From Rosellinia necatrix (Eukaryota > Ascomycota > Sordariomycetes > Xylariales > Xylariaceae), in NCBI GenBank assembly GCA_021209875.1, contig JAGYVD010000010.1, positions 2,604,001-2,668,000 of the forward strand: 64,000 nt of DNA. The letters run 5' to 3'. The notes beneath the pieces were generated by a model, which ran no database searches, had not been told where the DNA came from, and saw only the letters and a list, made by a program, of their open reading frames with translations. Made by a program: the position numbers and the translations under genes. This document shows positions 12,145 to 23,990 of the stretch, piece after piece (the first letter of the stretch is position 1; every line of letters starts with the position of its first letter).

Positions 12145-14655
12145 GGGACTATTTGACCCTAGCAATCTCACACCCACCCTTTCCGCCCCTCGGGGCTTAC
12201 TGCGGCTGCTGGCGCTTGGCATGATTTATGCTGTTATGGATACGCGGCTACGCACTTTATTCACCCTCACTTCCCTCCCTTGCCTACCATCAACCCCCCC
12301 ATTCTATATTTCTTTGGTTTGTTTATCCACCCGGGAGTCGTGAGGCCCTTGGATAGACGGTTTCCGGTTAGGTTCTTTTGGTTACAAGGTTATATGTTTA
12401 TTTTTCTCGATACCCTGATCGGCCTCGCTGTCACACAACACTCATGGGGAGCCTCAACTGAGGTTTACCCTCCATACCTGGGTTACGCACCAACTACTTA
12501 CTTACCTACTACCAAAGGTGGGGTTTACAAACGTAAAATGCAAGCACACACTACATCTCGCTCTCTAGATAGCTGGCATCTTTAGCTAGCATTGAGCTGT
12601 TGGCTACCTATACTCTATTCTTTCCGTTGTCTAATACATAATCTTCGTTCTGGGTTGGGCACCTTAAGAAAATGGCGAAATGGATTAAAGGACTGTCACT
12701 CTCATTAAACCAAAGCAGCAGCTAGGCTAGTCTCGACTAGGGCAGTTGGTTCTTGGACATGATGATGGGCTGGACCAAGGTGGATAATGCAATAAATAGA
12801 ATATCCAACAGCACGAATTTGCTTGTAAAAGTGTTTGGCTGATCTTTTTTCCGTTTCTTTTTGGTTGCATCTGTGCCGTTGTGAAGAAGGTTTGCAGAAA
12901 CAACATTTTTAATGCAGCCCCCTACATCCCTACCAATGCATGCTTGGTCACGTTCGTGGGCATGCATATAGTGTGCTTAATCTTTGCAGGCGCCTGCCGT
13001 GATTAAGCTAAAATTACAAAAGTGACGAAAAGGCGTAATCATCTACGTATATCTCTATTCCCACCTTTTCCTCACTGAAGTTTTGGTGTGTGTTCCGTCT
13101 GGCATTAGGTTTTTGTCTAACTACTTACCTAATGAATGTAATGTATTCAACGTTAGTGGCTTTGTCACACAATGAAGGGAATTTCCAATGGGATAACCGT
13201 GGGTTCTGGTGGCTTCCACAGCAGATAGTCCAGAGACGGAAGTGAAGAACTTGGTTGCTTTCCGACCGACAATGTACTGGCGCTTTCGCTGCTATCGCTT
13301 GTGCACTTTGTTTGTCTCAAAGGGTATTGATTTGTTTCTATGCCTGGCAGTCTATCTGTATACCTACCCAATGCTGGAGGGGCAATGCGATGAGGGATGT
13401 GAATAGTTCGTTGAAGTAATAAATAACACTAACAGTTGGCCACTGTATTTGTGCTAGATTCTGTTAATAGAGGTAACTAGCACATGTTTGTCGGGTTATT
13501 TAGTCAGCGCTTAAAGGGATATGGAGGTACCCGATGAATCCCTAGATTTGCAGCTTCCATGTAATTAACCTCCCTAGGCAGGCAGGTAAGTAATTACCAT
13601 TCTGTCAGGACAAGTGTATTGTATACCCCCAAGGCCATCGGTTTCGTATCTTTTACTGTCGCATAAATCCTCCTTGCCCCGGCCTCTGTATGCGCGCTTG
13701 CACTGTAATACTTACAACGACAAATTCTTGCTGATGACTCCCTGCCCGATCAATATGGGTCCTAGCCTGACCGGATTGTCATCGCCGCCAGCTGGCTGGC
13801 TCTAGGCTGTTGGTGCGTAGCCCAACTATGAAGGAACCCCTGCCGGCTGAAAATGTCTCTGCTTGTTACCCGTCCCAAACTCCTCCGGCCAATTGTCATA
13901 GCTATACTTATGCAAAGTGGATTAGTTATTAAGTTATCTGTTACATTAAACTACTAGGTACCTGCTAAGTACTTACCTACCTAGTACCTACCCGAGCCAT
14001 CCACAGGGGATAACTAAGACCATGTTGCGCTTGCCCTACTTATACTCGCCGGACAGGCACTAAATAGGTACCCGCTGGAAACAAACAGCGCGCCTGCTGC
14101 CTCCCCCGCCATTGACTCTGCCCAGTATCGGTTCGTTCGCCTTTCTTGCGTAAAAATACTGATCGTATTGCCATCAACCTTCCGTAAGTAGTCTGATAAC
14201 CTTACTTACCCCGTTAGTTACGTCTTTTTTTACTTTCGCTTTTCGTTACCCACTCGGCTGCCTATAGGTACCTGCTGCCTGGTCGATAGCACCCATCACC
14301 GCCTTACCTTTACCTACTGCTACTTACGTACCTATCTACCTAGTTGCCCAGTACCCAGGCACTATAGGTAGGTACGTACATACCTCCTACCCGTTCGTCG
14401 CCACTTCCTATGAATCTCTATCCTTCATTTGACACACTACTCTTCTCCACATCATCCAACCCAGAGCATACGACCATCTACACTTCTTAACCCGCCACTC
14501 ATCCACATCATTCTCTTCTGTTGTCTTATTTCTGCCCCCCATTCATTCGCAAATATCCGTGTTGGACGGCCAACCTCTTACCGCGCATCTCTTAAGTATC
14601 GCAAAGCTACACGACCTCTCTAACCCCTCCTCGCGACTCCAAGCGTATCGCCATC
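12145..14655. other. Intergenic region, no supportable gene
   Basis: These 2.5 kb lack any recognisable gene. CCTA/GGTA units and GGTACC-containing palindromes cluster at about 13955-13995 and 14260-14390. The last 270 bases before SKP1 are C/T-rich (CATCATCC, CCACATCATT) and look like the SKP1 promoter and 5' leader. Confidence 0.6.
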
Positions 14656-15474
14656 ATGTCCGCCGAGAACACCCCCATCAGCGTCTCGCTGAAGAGCAAT
14701 GATGACCAGATCATCACAGTCGGTAAGCCCACGAAACATTTTCATCCTGCAAGCTTCCTTTATCTATTCTACTTCTATTCTACTTCTCCCTGTCCTACTT
14801 GTCCTGTCCCACTCGCTGCCGACAAACCAACTGGCTGGCCCCGGGGAGTGCTGTATTTGGGGGAGTCGTTGCTGACATGGCCTAGATAAGGTGGTTGCGG
14901 AGCGATCGTTGCTGATCAAGAACATGTTGGAGGATCTCGGAGACGCCGCCGTTGGCCAGACCATCCCCATCCCTAACGTGAGTCGAACAAATACCACACA
15001 TGCTTATCTACCATCTTGCCCACCTTCCTAACCGCTTCCGCTCTTTCCTTAGGTGTCCGAGTCTGTGTTACGCAAGGTGATCGAGTGGTGCGAGCACCAC
15101 CGCAGCGACCCCCCCTCGACCAACGAGGATGAGTCGGATAATCGCAAGAAGACCACCGATATCGAGGAGTGGGACCAAAAGTTTATGCAGGTTGATCAGG
15201 AGATGCTTTTTGAGATTATCCTCGTATGTGAACACGGCCCCATTTTACTTTTTATCATCCCGCTCCTCTGTCCGGCTAACACCCCGTTCTTTCTTAGGCC
15301 TCCAACTATCTAGATATTAAGCCTCTCCTTGATGTTGGCTGCAAGACCGTCGCGAATATGATCAAGGGCAAGTCCCCCGAGGAGATCCGGAAGACATTCA
15401 ACATTACAAATGACTTCACACCTGAGGAGGAAGAGCAGATTCGACGCGAAAACGAGTGGGCCGAAGACCGATAG
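14656..15474 (+). CDS. skp1: SKP1, SCF ubiquitin-ligase core subunit
   Basis: Four exons (14656-14722, 14886-14977, 15053-15223, 15298-15474) encode 168 residues. Introns are 163, 75 and 74 nt with GTAAG, GTGAGT and GTATGT donors and AG acceptors. Phases fit throughout, including the split GAT codon at the first junction. The N-terminal BTB/POZ-like fold that contacts cullin-1 includes the hallmark [13 protein letters not shown]. An acidic loop follows (about residues 69-80), then the C-terminal F-box-binding helices with [19 protein letters not shown] and the WAED-type terminus. SKP1 links F-box proteins to CUL1 in SCF complexes, which controls cell-cycle and nutrient-response proteolysis (sconC in Aspergillus). 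Length is normal for fungi. Because of the introns it is invisible as one open frame. Confidence 0.97.
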
Positions 15475-16939
15475 ATGCCCATCAGTAGCCACACATGGGT
15501 AAAGAGATCACCCAGCGAAGCAGGGGTCTGGTTGATGAGGAGTTGTTAAGGAGTTGTTGAGGGACGCAAACGATCGCCAGGAATCCATCCTCGACTGATC
15601 GAATAAGTCTTTGCGTTGATGATGAAGATCGGGGAAACGCACGGCCCCGTGGATGATGATGACGAGATGGACTGTGCACATATCACTCGGCGTTAATTTA
15701 CAGAAGCCTCGGGGGTGGCATTTCGGTGTGTAGTCGATGGTTGAGGTCTTGCATGGTGAGTAGAAGCATGCATATATCCACAGGGAGGGAGTTGTGTGCA
15801 CGACCCCGTCGACGGATGAACAGCTTTCCGAGCAGTCTTTCACATGAAGGTATTAGGGTAGATATAGCCTTCTCCAGTTAGCCAACGAAAAGGGCCATTC
15901 GGCCTGAGCAACTATGCGCGTATTCTTCCCTCGAAAGACTTCATAGCAGAATATCAGCGATCCTTACATCACGTTCCTATCTCATTTTCAACACACCCGT
16001 GACATCCCACTCGCTGCAAGAAGTTGGGGATGTATGTTGCATTGTCCTTATCGGAGCCAGCCAGATGCGTAGTTGGGCGACTTCGCAAGGTGACCTGGTC
16101 TGGTCATCTAACGTACACTGGGGGTTGCGTTGCTTAGGTATGCATTATGGTTGGGGGCATGGAAGAGAACTTCGAGAGCCGCTCTAGCCCCGCGATTCAG
16201 CACTTCGCTAAACGGAATGGAACGGGAACGAGGGTGGCTAGAGAGATAACTTTTATAGGCGGCTTGGTCGGTGGTTGTTCCGGACATTTTGACTTATAAT
16301 AGAAAATGCCCTGTTTTTGTCATTCTTTTTATTTTTTATTTTTCCCCTAATTTCTTTCTATTTTTTGTCAAGACAACAAACGCGTTGCAGTTAAGTAATG
16401 GTACAATAAACAACTTGGTCAATGATGTTCTGGTTAGTGTACAACTAATAACCTCGGGTTATCGTCACAAAAGCACACACGGAGGCATGGTGATTATGGC
16501 CCGATTCTCGAGTCGAGTTTTGTACGTTTTGCAGCTTGTTTTCATTTCCCTTGTGACCGGTACCATGCAGACCTTAAATAACAAAAAAGCCCCTTTGAAG
16601 AAACCCGATTTCGCCGACAACACACACGTGCGCAACGCGAGTCCTTGCCCGTTTTTCCCCCTTATCGACCAGTTTTGCCCTCATCTGTCTATCTGCCTGG
16701 CCGACGACGACAAATGGTCATCGTCTCCATCTTTGGGTTCCGGGGTTTCAATTAGGCAGATCTGTACCACTCGTTACCTTCTCCCACTTTCTTCTTCGTT
16801 GGAACGTAATTTTGTCGCGCGTCAGAGTGTATATGGGCAACTTGGGAATTTGGTCGTTGTAGTTTGGTCTTGGTTGTCCAAGGGCACAAAGGCGGTAGCG
16901 TTGTGGTCGATGTAGGTGGGACAAGAGAAGGCAAGGCAT
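15475..16939. other. Convergent spacer between SKP1 and RPL39
   Basis: This is the 3' side of both flanking genes. A 214-residue plus-strand open frame (16271-16915) lies antisense to the RPL39 3' side and is low-complexity. I do not call it. No RNA gene was recognised. Confidence 0.55.
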
Positions 16940-17559
16940 CTAGATGCCGAGACGGGTCTTGCGCCAATGACGTCTCTTGGCGTTGTATCTGGTGGGTGGG
17001 TTAGCATGGGATGTCCTCTCGACTGATTCTCGCGGATGCGTGTATCTGGATGTGTGTCTGGATGTGTGTATCTGGGTGGTTCAACGACCACAGGGCAAGA
17101 CAAGCATTGATATACAGGTTGACCAGGTCTACTCTGGTCTAGTCTAGACTAGTGTGGTGTGATGGTGCAAGAGGCGATGATGACGAGAGCCGCGTCGAAG
17201 AGCGAGGGAGTATCTGGTCGTACCTAATGGTGTTTCCGGTTCGGAGACGAATCCATTGCGGGATGGGGCGGTTCTGCTTCTGCGCCTTGGCGAGCTTCTG
17301 CTTCGTCCGGAAAGACTTGTGGCTCTGTAGTCGGACGGATATCATGGTCAGCTTCTGTCTCGGTGTTTTACATGTCGAAATAGTAAGGGAACCGTGTGAC
17401 AACAGCAACGACAACGACAACAACGCCCCCAGCGCATATCGTGGGGGATAGCATGTTTACAGAGAGCGATGAGGGATGAGGAGGCCGAGTGTGCACGAGA
17501 GCGCGCTCTTCTCTCTCAATCGGGGGAGCCTATCCAGGGCGATGGGTACGTACCGGCAT
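16940..17559 (-). CDS. RPL39: Ribosomal protein eL39 (L39e)
   Basis: On the minus strand the exons are 17559-17554 (6 nt, ATG CCG only), 17324-17224 (101 nt) and 16988-16940 (49 nt). Together they give 51 residues, the standard eL39 length. The first exon is followed immediately by a GTACGT donor. Exon 2 encodes [20 protein letters not shown] and the following [13 protein letters not shown]. Exon 3 completes the split Arg codon and encodes [15 protein letters not shown] before TAG. Introns are 229 and 235 nt. eL39 is the small basic protein lining the peptide exit tunnel of the 60S subunit. The match to the family is essentially complete, so the call is firm despite tiny exons that most gene finders miss. 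Long introns relative to 156 nt of coding sequence are usual for fungal ribosomal protein genes. Confidence 0.97.
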
Positions 17560-17906
17560 TTTGACTGCTGTTGCGAATCGAAATGTCGAGAGATGTTGAT
17601 GGTGTCTTCGTGATCGAGTTGAAGGAGGGAATGGGAGGTGGAGTAGCGGTTCAGACCATCAGCACGGCGGGCGGCGGGTCAGGAAATTTTGAGGGTTTTG
17701 CCCCGATTGGAAATTGTGGGCAAATCTTCGGTTGATTGTGGTAGCTACCTTGGGCACCCTAGTGGTGGGGGAAGGTCATGATGGTGGATAAACAGCCGTG
17801 ACTTACTTATCTAATTCCTCTTTGAAGGGTTTAAATGGCATGAGTAGATGGATATTCGATTAAGAGGGATATGTCCAAATCAGTGGTGTAATAAGTAAAG
17901 TCTACC

Positions 17907-17932
17907 TACCTACCTACCTAGGTAGGTAGGTA
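17907..17932. repeat. 26-bp perfect palindrome of CCTA/TAGG units
   Basis: Bases 17907-17919 and 17920-17932 are exact reverse complements with no spacer. The palindrome is extended on the left by one more CCTA unit and lies in the divergent promoter between RPL39 and ARL1. Confidence 0.95.
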
Positions 17933-18460
17933 CTTAGGTACCCAGTACAAAGAAAGTCACATGATTGATAAGATCGGTGATAAGATAATCCCAGATATCA
18001 AGGTCTCCGATTTGTTACTTACCTAATCATGGCTGCTTGGCGGCCCTGCAGACCCGAAAAGGCAATGCTCGATAATAAGGTAACGGATGCCAAGGCAGCG
18101 GTGCATTTATTCCTTGTCACCCAGTGCCGAATCGCCAACTGATCGCCCTGGAACTGGCGGCCTCTCCAACCTGGACCTTGAAGAATCAAACAAGGTGTTT
18201 GGTCAAAGTTCGAGAGACCGGGAAAAGGAAATTTAATAAAAAACCGAACCAGGCTATCAGAATAAAGCAACATCTCGCCAGCAACACTTCTTATCTAAAC
18301 CATCCAACATCGCCTCTGGTGCATACATCATCATCATCATCATCATCATCACGACGACGACCGACGACCGGTGCACATCACTCCATAGACCCGGTTTCTG
18401 TTATCTTTGATCTTTGGGGAGTGCTATCTGCATCGTCCATAACCCCCTTTTCCCCCTTAC

Positions 18461-18520
18461 GGAACCCCCTACGAACCCCTACGAACCCCTACAAACCCCT
18501 ACAAACCCCTACCGACCCCA
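18461..18520. repeat. AACCCCTAC 9-bp minisatellite
   Basis: Five to six tandem copies of a CGAACCCCTA/CAAACCCCTA unit, upstream of the ARL1 start codon. Confidence 0.85.
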
Positions 18521-18667
18521 ACGAGCGCACCCAAGGACAACAAGCCCAAGGACAACGAGCTCGCTTTGGCCGTACTCGTCTAGCGCCGCCCCGTCACCGA
18601 CCTCGACATTATCTAATACCGATCCCTCGAGAATACGTCGAGAAGTCGCCGCCATACACGAGACAGG

Positions 18668-19649
18668 ATGGGTCAAAGCGTGTCGTGGCTGTCAGGCTTG
18701 CTCTGGGCGAAGAAGGAGATCAGAATATTGATACTGGGTTTAGTACGTCGATGAGCCAGCCCCTTGAGGTGAAGAAGAGAAGAAGATATACAACCTTGAA
18801 GCGGCATAGTCAGCCGGAAGTAACGCTAACAGACTCGTCATTGTTCTACAGGATAACGCCGGGAAGACGACACTACTCTACAGACTCAAGGTTAGTAACT
18901 ACCTACTGCTCGTCCGTGCTTCTTGCCCCTACCCATGCTCCTGTTCTTGTTCCTGTTCTTGTTCCTGTTCTTGCTCTTGTTCTTGTTCTTGTTCTTGTTC
19001 CTGTTATTGCTCTTGCTCTAGTTCCTGTTCTTGCTCTTGCTCTTGCTTTCCTCACCTTGGGGACTTCGGACACGGACACACACAAACACGAGGGACAAAA
19101 AAGTTGGCCCAGACTAACCCCAACTGTAGATTGGCGAGGTTGTCACAACCATCCCAACAATAGGCTTCAATGTCGAGTCGGTGACCTACAAGAACCTCAA
19201 CTTCGACGTATGGGATCTGGGTGGACAGACATCCATCCGACCCTACTGGCGGTGCTACTACGCCAATACCGCCGCCGTCATCTTCGTCGTGGACAGCACC
19301 GACATCGAGCGTCTCCAGACAGCCGCGGACGAGTTATCCGCCATGCTGAACGAGGAGGAGCTGAAAGATGCCGCGTTGCTGGTCTTCGCCAACAAGCAGG
19401 ATCAACCCGGCGCTAAGGGCGCCGGCGAAATATCCGAGGCTCTCCGGCTGGGTGAATTGCGGGATCGGAACTGGAGCATCGTCGCCTGCTCAGCCGTCGA
19501 TGGCAGCGGTGTCAACGAAGGGATGGACTGGCTAGTGGTAAGCGAATCCTCCTCTTTACCCACCTAACCGTCGCTTGGTCTCGCTCGCCAAACTAGTCAT
19601 CGTCGTTCTCGAGCTAACGTGTCCGCAGCAAACCGTCAATCAAGATTGA
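18668..19649 (+). CDS. ARL1: ARL1, ARF-like small GTPase
   Basis: Exons 18668-18742, 18852-18890, 19130-19537 and 19629-19649 encode 180 residues. All junctions are phase 0 with GTACGT, GTTAGT and GTAAGC donors. Gly2 (MGQS) is a myristoylation site. The P-loop GLDNAGKT is at residues 24-31, switch I is PTIGFNV (about 47-53), switch II WDLGGQ at 66-71, and the guanine-specificity motif NKQD at 126-129. ARL1 works on trans-Golgi membranes, where it recruits GRIP-domain golgins. The [10 protein letters not shown] segment and overall length favour ARL1 over ARF1 or other ARLs. Intron 2 (18891-19129) carries a long pyrimidine-rich repeat. The 39-nt second exon holds the essential GKTT, so mis-splicing would inactivate the protein. 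Confidence 0.95.
18905..19055. repeat. Pyrimidine-rich TTCTTG/TTCCTG repeat in ARL1 intron 2
   Basis: About twenty-five copies of a 6-bp CTTGTT/CCTGTT unit fill most of the 239-nt second intron of ARL1. The unit carries no internal AG acceptor on the sense strand, which is compatible with correct splicing. Confidence 0.9.
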
Positions 19650-21969
19650 AAGGGAAGCTAGTCATCCACATAATCCTACCCACACACTTAGGCATCATTC
19701 TTGTACAACATCGACGACGTTCGTCGCGGCGCGTCGCGTCATAAAAGCACTTATACGACATATCATTTCCCATATTCCGACCACATTGTACGTACGTTTT
19801 GGGTAGATTTCCGCCTCCTATTTACAATACACGAGGCTACAGGGGGAGAGCATGGGGAGGAGTAAGGCGCATGCTATCACTGCTTGAGGTAGCGGGCACG
19901 ATCGTTTTTTTTTTTTTCCCCTTGAAAAGTTTCAAGAACAGTTGATATAGGCGCAGCGGATCCCATTCATATGGGCGAGGGGTTGTTTTGATCATCGCGA
20001 ATGAGCCACGAGCGGAACGCCGAGCGCTCTTTCTGCCTTATGATATATGGGACAACGTCCAAGTAACCCCCCGGCTGCTTCGCATGGCTTAAAGAGCGGA
20101 TAGAAGCATAAGTAACAGGCCACCAAGGTCTCAATAATACGCCTAAGATATTAATTTCACACCCTATCCCGGGATACCATAACCATAACTCCTTCACATC
20201 AGCATGTCGTCTAGTCGAAAGTGGTTTCCCCCCCGTCCCTCCCTCCCAGACAGGAAACCAGTCGCGAGGACTTGTTTGCATATTGAACGGCATGCGGCTC
20301 TTAAACTGTAGGTCTCAGTATTGATGAACCGTTACACCGCCTGCTCGGTTCCGGACTACAGGGAACCTCACCAGTTTTCTACCCGGAATCGAATTGAGCT
20401 TGTCTTAAACCCTAAAAAAAAAACCTAACTTTTTCACAGCATATAGTTCTCATGATCTATGTACAACTCATTCGTCGCTACTGGCGAATACTAGCGCTAT
20501 CACTCGCTAAAAGGACATACTTATATTTCCCAAACCCTGGCCCTGGTACAGTATATGTAAATTACCCACAGGATATCTAGTTATCAAAATCGGCTGCTTT
20601 ACTCGACTACATCACGCCGAACCGAATGCGAGATTGCGGACATAATCCACAGGCTGTTTGTTGTACGCGGATTGGACTGCTATCCGCGTATTCTTTTCGC
20701 TGTCGACCTGTTTACCTGTTTACCTGTTTACTAGAACTGGTTTTGAATAGATAGCTTTGGAATTTACTTACTGCTAGGTGACATATTTGCGATGTCGTTG
20801 GGTGGGCATCCGGGTTCCGAGGAATTCATGGCAAACAGTACAAGGGTCAATGAACTAGGTTCAGTTGCTTTGCCCGGTCTCGTCGAATAGCCGGAAGGGA
20901 AATATAAGCAACTGATGTACAGAGTAACCGGGAGACCACTCCATGATTGACGGAATATTATATGATATCCTTGGCTATACCAGAGATACAGGTTAACCGG
21001 CGCCTTGGGGCTCAGGCACCTAAGGTCATATGGGATCCCCAAGGCCGGTTTTTTGGAGAATTGCTATGTCACACACTTGCATAACGCACACGCAGCAAAT
21101 ATCAGAGGGATAGACCATTGCTCGAAAGTATTCGCCGATATTAAAACAGTCCATAACTACGTCACCAACCCCCGCCAACCTGGATAAACATACAAGGAAA
21201 GACGGACGACACTAGATAGCTGTGTGTGTACTATACGTACTGTATGGACTGTATGGACTGTATGTATGTAGAGCAGAGATTGCCGGGTTACAGGAGTCTA
21301 ATTTCTGCACTTGCTGCTGAACAATACATAACATAAGATAACATAAGATCACACATAACATAGCACGGCATACTCGGATTCCGAACTCCCCCCATCTTGC
21401 CCCTGGTCAAGAACCAGAACGGCCAATACCTGGGGCACGGAAGCGCGGCCCCTTCAGCTCCAACGTCACCCAATCAGCCGGCCTCTGATACCCACGGGAC
21501 TCGCCGGGCGAAACTTCGCCATCCCCCACATCTTGATCTAGCCCGTCTACAACAGGAAGCTAGGTCGGCCGTAGGGTGGCATCGAGACGCGCGGTGGGCT
21601 CTGGAAAAGCAAACCACAAACCCGCAATCTGTGCTTCTGTCGGGAAACCTGCCTCGGTCCTCGCTCCAGGCACGTGGTTGTAATCATGGTTTTTCCTCTC
21701 TTTTTTTTTTTTTGATTGATATGAGTTCACGCAGTCGCATAAAAATGTTGACCCCCTCGCTTTTGCGACGGTGGTGCGGCCGTGATGTGAACGTAACCAA
21801 CGGAACGAAGGTTCTATCTACCGAGACAAGGTGGGAAGAGAGTCAATGATTTAGATTGGACGTTGTGTGGCTTCGGTTTTTTTATTATTATTAATAGATT
21901 GTGTTCGGAACCTCGTTCGCTCGCTTGTCAAAGAAACGACAAAAAAAACAAGGGAAGCAAACAAACACT
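19650..21969. other. Intergenic region, no supportable gene
   Basis: These 2.3 kb lie between ARL1 and the acid phosphatase. Short minus-strand frames (19967-20293 and 20764-21042) have no recognisable motif. Homopolymer T and A runs occur at about 19905, 20414 and 21700. Short tandem units are CTGTTTAC (about 20709-20730) and ACTGTATGG (about 21238-21262). The bases just before 21970 form the acid phosphatase leader. Confidence 0.6.
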
Positions 21970-23990
21970 ATGAAGCCGTCGACCGCCACCACAACTCCAT
22001 TGATATGGGCATCGGCCCTGGCCGTCGGCGTCGCGGCCGGCGCCAACTACCCCGCGATCCCGGTCGACCGGACGACGCCGACGCAGCAGCGCATAGCCAT
22101 TAAAGGACCCAACTGTGAGTCTTTCGAGTTTCACACCACATGAGGAGGAGAAGGAGAGAGGAAAGCAGAGCGGGTACGGAAGGCCGGGGAGGGGGGGGTG
22201 GTGAGAGAGGAGAGGGAACAGGAAGCATCCGTCACAGGCGGTCCTGAGACACAACGCTCAGGGGAAACTTTTTTTTTTTTTGCGGAGAATGATGAAGGCT
22301 GATATGAGAGGATCTCTCTCCTCCCTCCGGACCGCAGCGGTCGCGATCGGCTGGAACACGTACGCGCAGCTGAGCAAGCCGTGCGTGGACTACGGGCCCT
22401 CGGCCTCGGACCTCTCGTCGACGGCGTGCTCGGCGACGGCGTCGGCGACGTACCCGCACTCGCGGACGTGGGGGAACAGCGTGGTGCTCTCCGGCCTGCG
22501 GGCGGGGGCGTCGTACTGGTACCGGCCGGTGACGAGCAACGCGAGCGTCGCGGCGTCCCGGTTCCGCGCGCCGCGCCCGCCGGGGTCCCGGGACGCGTTC
22601 GCGTTCGCGGCCGTCGTCGACCTCGGCGTGTACGGGCGCGACGGGTACACGATCGCGCGGGACGGGCGGCGCCGGGACGCGATCCCGGGCGTCGAGCCGG
22701 CCCTGAACCACACGACCATCGGCCGCCTCGCCGCCTCCGCCGACGACTACGACTTCGTCGTCCACCCGGGAGATCTCGCCTACGCCGACGACTGGCTGCT
22801 GCGGCCCCTCAACCTCTTCGACGGCGTCGACGCCTACGACGCCATCCTCGAGCAGTTCTACGGCCAGCTCGAGCCCGTCTCCGCCCGCAAGCCGTACATG
22901 GTCGGTCCCGGGAACCACGAGGCTAATTGCCAGGAGATACCCTAGTATGTATTTCTTTCCATTTCGATTTCCCCCCTTTTTTTTTTCCCCTAATTTTGTT
23001 CTCTTTTGTTTTTCCCTCTTTTAGCTTCCTGCGCTTCCCCGTTTGTTCTTACGAGGATTGGGATATTTCCCCCTAAATACGAATGAGAATAAAAGAGGAT
23101 GTGGAAAGGACAAAAAAAGAAAGGAAAAAAACCGAAGGAATGAAAAAAAAAAAAAAAAAAAAAAAAGAGCGAGAAAAACTAACAAACCAAAAAACCACAG
23201 CACCCAATTCCTGTGCGTGGCGGGCCAGAAGAACTTCACCGACTTCGCGCACCGGTTCGGGGACCTGATGCCGACGGCGTTCCCGTCGCGGTCCTCGAAC
23301 GCGAGCGCGCGGGCGCTGGCCGCGCGGGCGGCGTCCCTGGCGCGGCCGCCGTTCTGGTACTCGTTCGAGTACGGGCAGCTGCACCTGGTGATGATCGACA
23401 CGGAGACGGACTTCGCGGACGCGCCGGACCAACCCGGGGGGTCGGCCGGGCTGAACAGCGGGCCGTTCTTCGCGGGCGCGTCCGGGCTCGGCCGCGACCA
23501 GCAGCTGGCGTTCCTCGCGGCCGACCTCGCCTCCGTCGACCGCGCCGTCACGCCCTGGGTCGTCGTCGCCGGCCACCGGCCCTGGTACACGACGGGCGGG
23601 GCGTCGGCCGGCTGCGCCCCCTGCCGCGACGCCTTCGAGCCCCTGCTGTACCGCTACGGCGTCGACCTGGCCGTCTTCGGCCACGTGCACAACGCCCAGC
23701 GCTTCGCGCCCGTGGGCCCCGGCTCCGTCCCCGACCCCGCCGGCCTCCGCGACCCGAGGGCCCCCCTGTACGTCGTCGCCGGCGGCGCCGGCAATATCGA
23801 GGGCTTGACGCCCGTCGGGAGTCGTCAGGACTTCAACGAGTTCGCCTACGCCGACGACTTCTCCTACGCTCGCGTCGAGCTGCGCGATCGCCATCGCCTG
23901 CGCCTCCAGTTCCTCCGCTCCGCCACCGGCGAGGTCCTTGACGAGGCCGAGCTGTTCAAGACCCATGCCGAGCGCTTCGTCGTGCAGTGA
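21970..23990 (+). CDS. Secreted purple-type acid phosphatase (metallophosphoesterase)
   Basis: Exons 21970-22114, 22338-22944 and 23201-23990 encode 513 residues. Intron 1 is GTGAGT...CGCAG, phase 1. Intron 2 is GTATGT...CCACAG, phase 2, with an ACTAAC branch site near 23178. A signal peptide covers about residues 1-25. An N-terminal fibronectin-III-like domain (about 35-125) precedes the catalytic domain. The dinuclear-metal ligands of purple acid phosphatases are all visible: D143 (VVDLG), D194 and Y197 (GDLAYAD), N241 with H242 (GNHE), H376 (AGHRPWY) and H412/H414 (GHVHNAQR). NxS/T sequons are present. The family hydrolyses phosphomonoesters outside the cell or in the wall for phosphate acquisition. 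Third-position GC is extreme in exons 2 and 3, which creates long spurious frames on the other strand. Confidence 0.95.

Larger units (their letters stand above)
17560..18667. other. Divergent promoter region of RPL39 and ARL1
   Basis: A 1.1-kb spacer between divergent genes. It contains the 26-bp CCTA/TAGG palindrome (17907-17932), a TCA triplet run (about 18326-18350) and a degenerate AACCCCTAC minisatellite (about 18461-18520), the last two in the presumed ARL1 5' leader. No gene is supported. Confidence 0.6.

Noticed and set aside
14450..14490. CATACGACCAT resembling the start of 5S rRNA
   Set aside because: The match ends after 11 bases and the downstream 5S promoter and stem sequences are absent.
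16271..16915. 214-residue plus-strand open frame next to RPL39
   Set aside because: It has F/L-rich low complexity, no recognisable motif, and lies in the 3' flank of RPL39 on the opposite strand.
18124..19416. 430-residue plus-strand open frame across the ARL1 leader and first exons
   Set aside because: It reads ARL1 exons in the wrong frame and crosses three splice sites and two repeats. The ARL1 exon model explains the same DNA with a conserved protein.
23073..23966. 297-residue minus-strand frame opposite the acid phosphatase (also 22232-22918)
   Set aside because: It is an antisense shadow caused by very high third-position GC. The sense strand carries the full metallophosphoesterase motif set.
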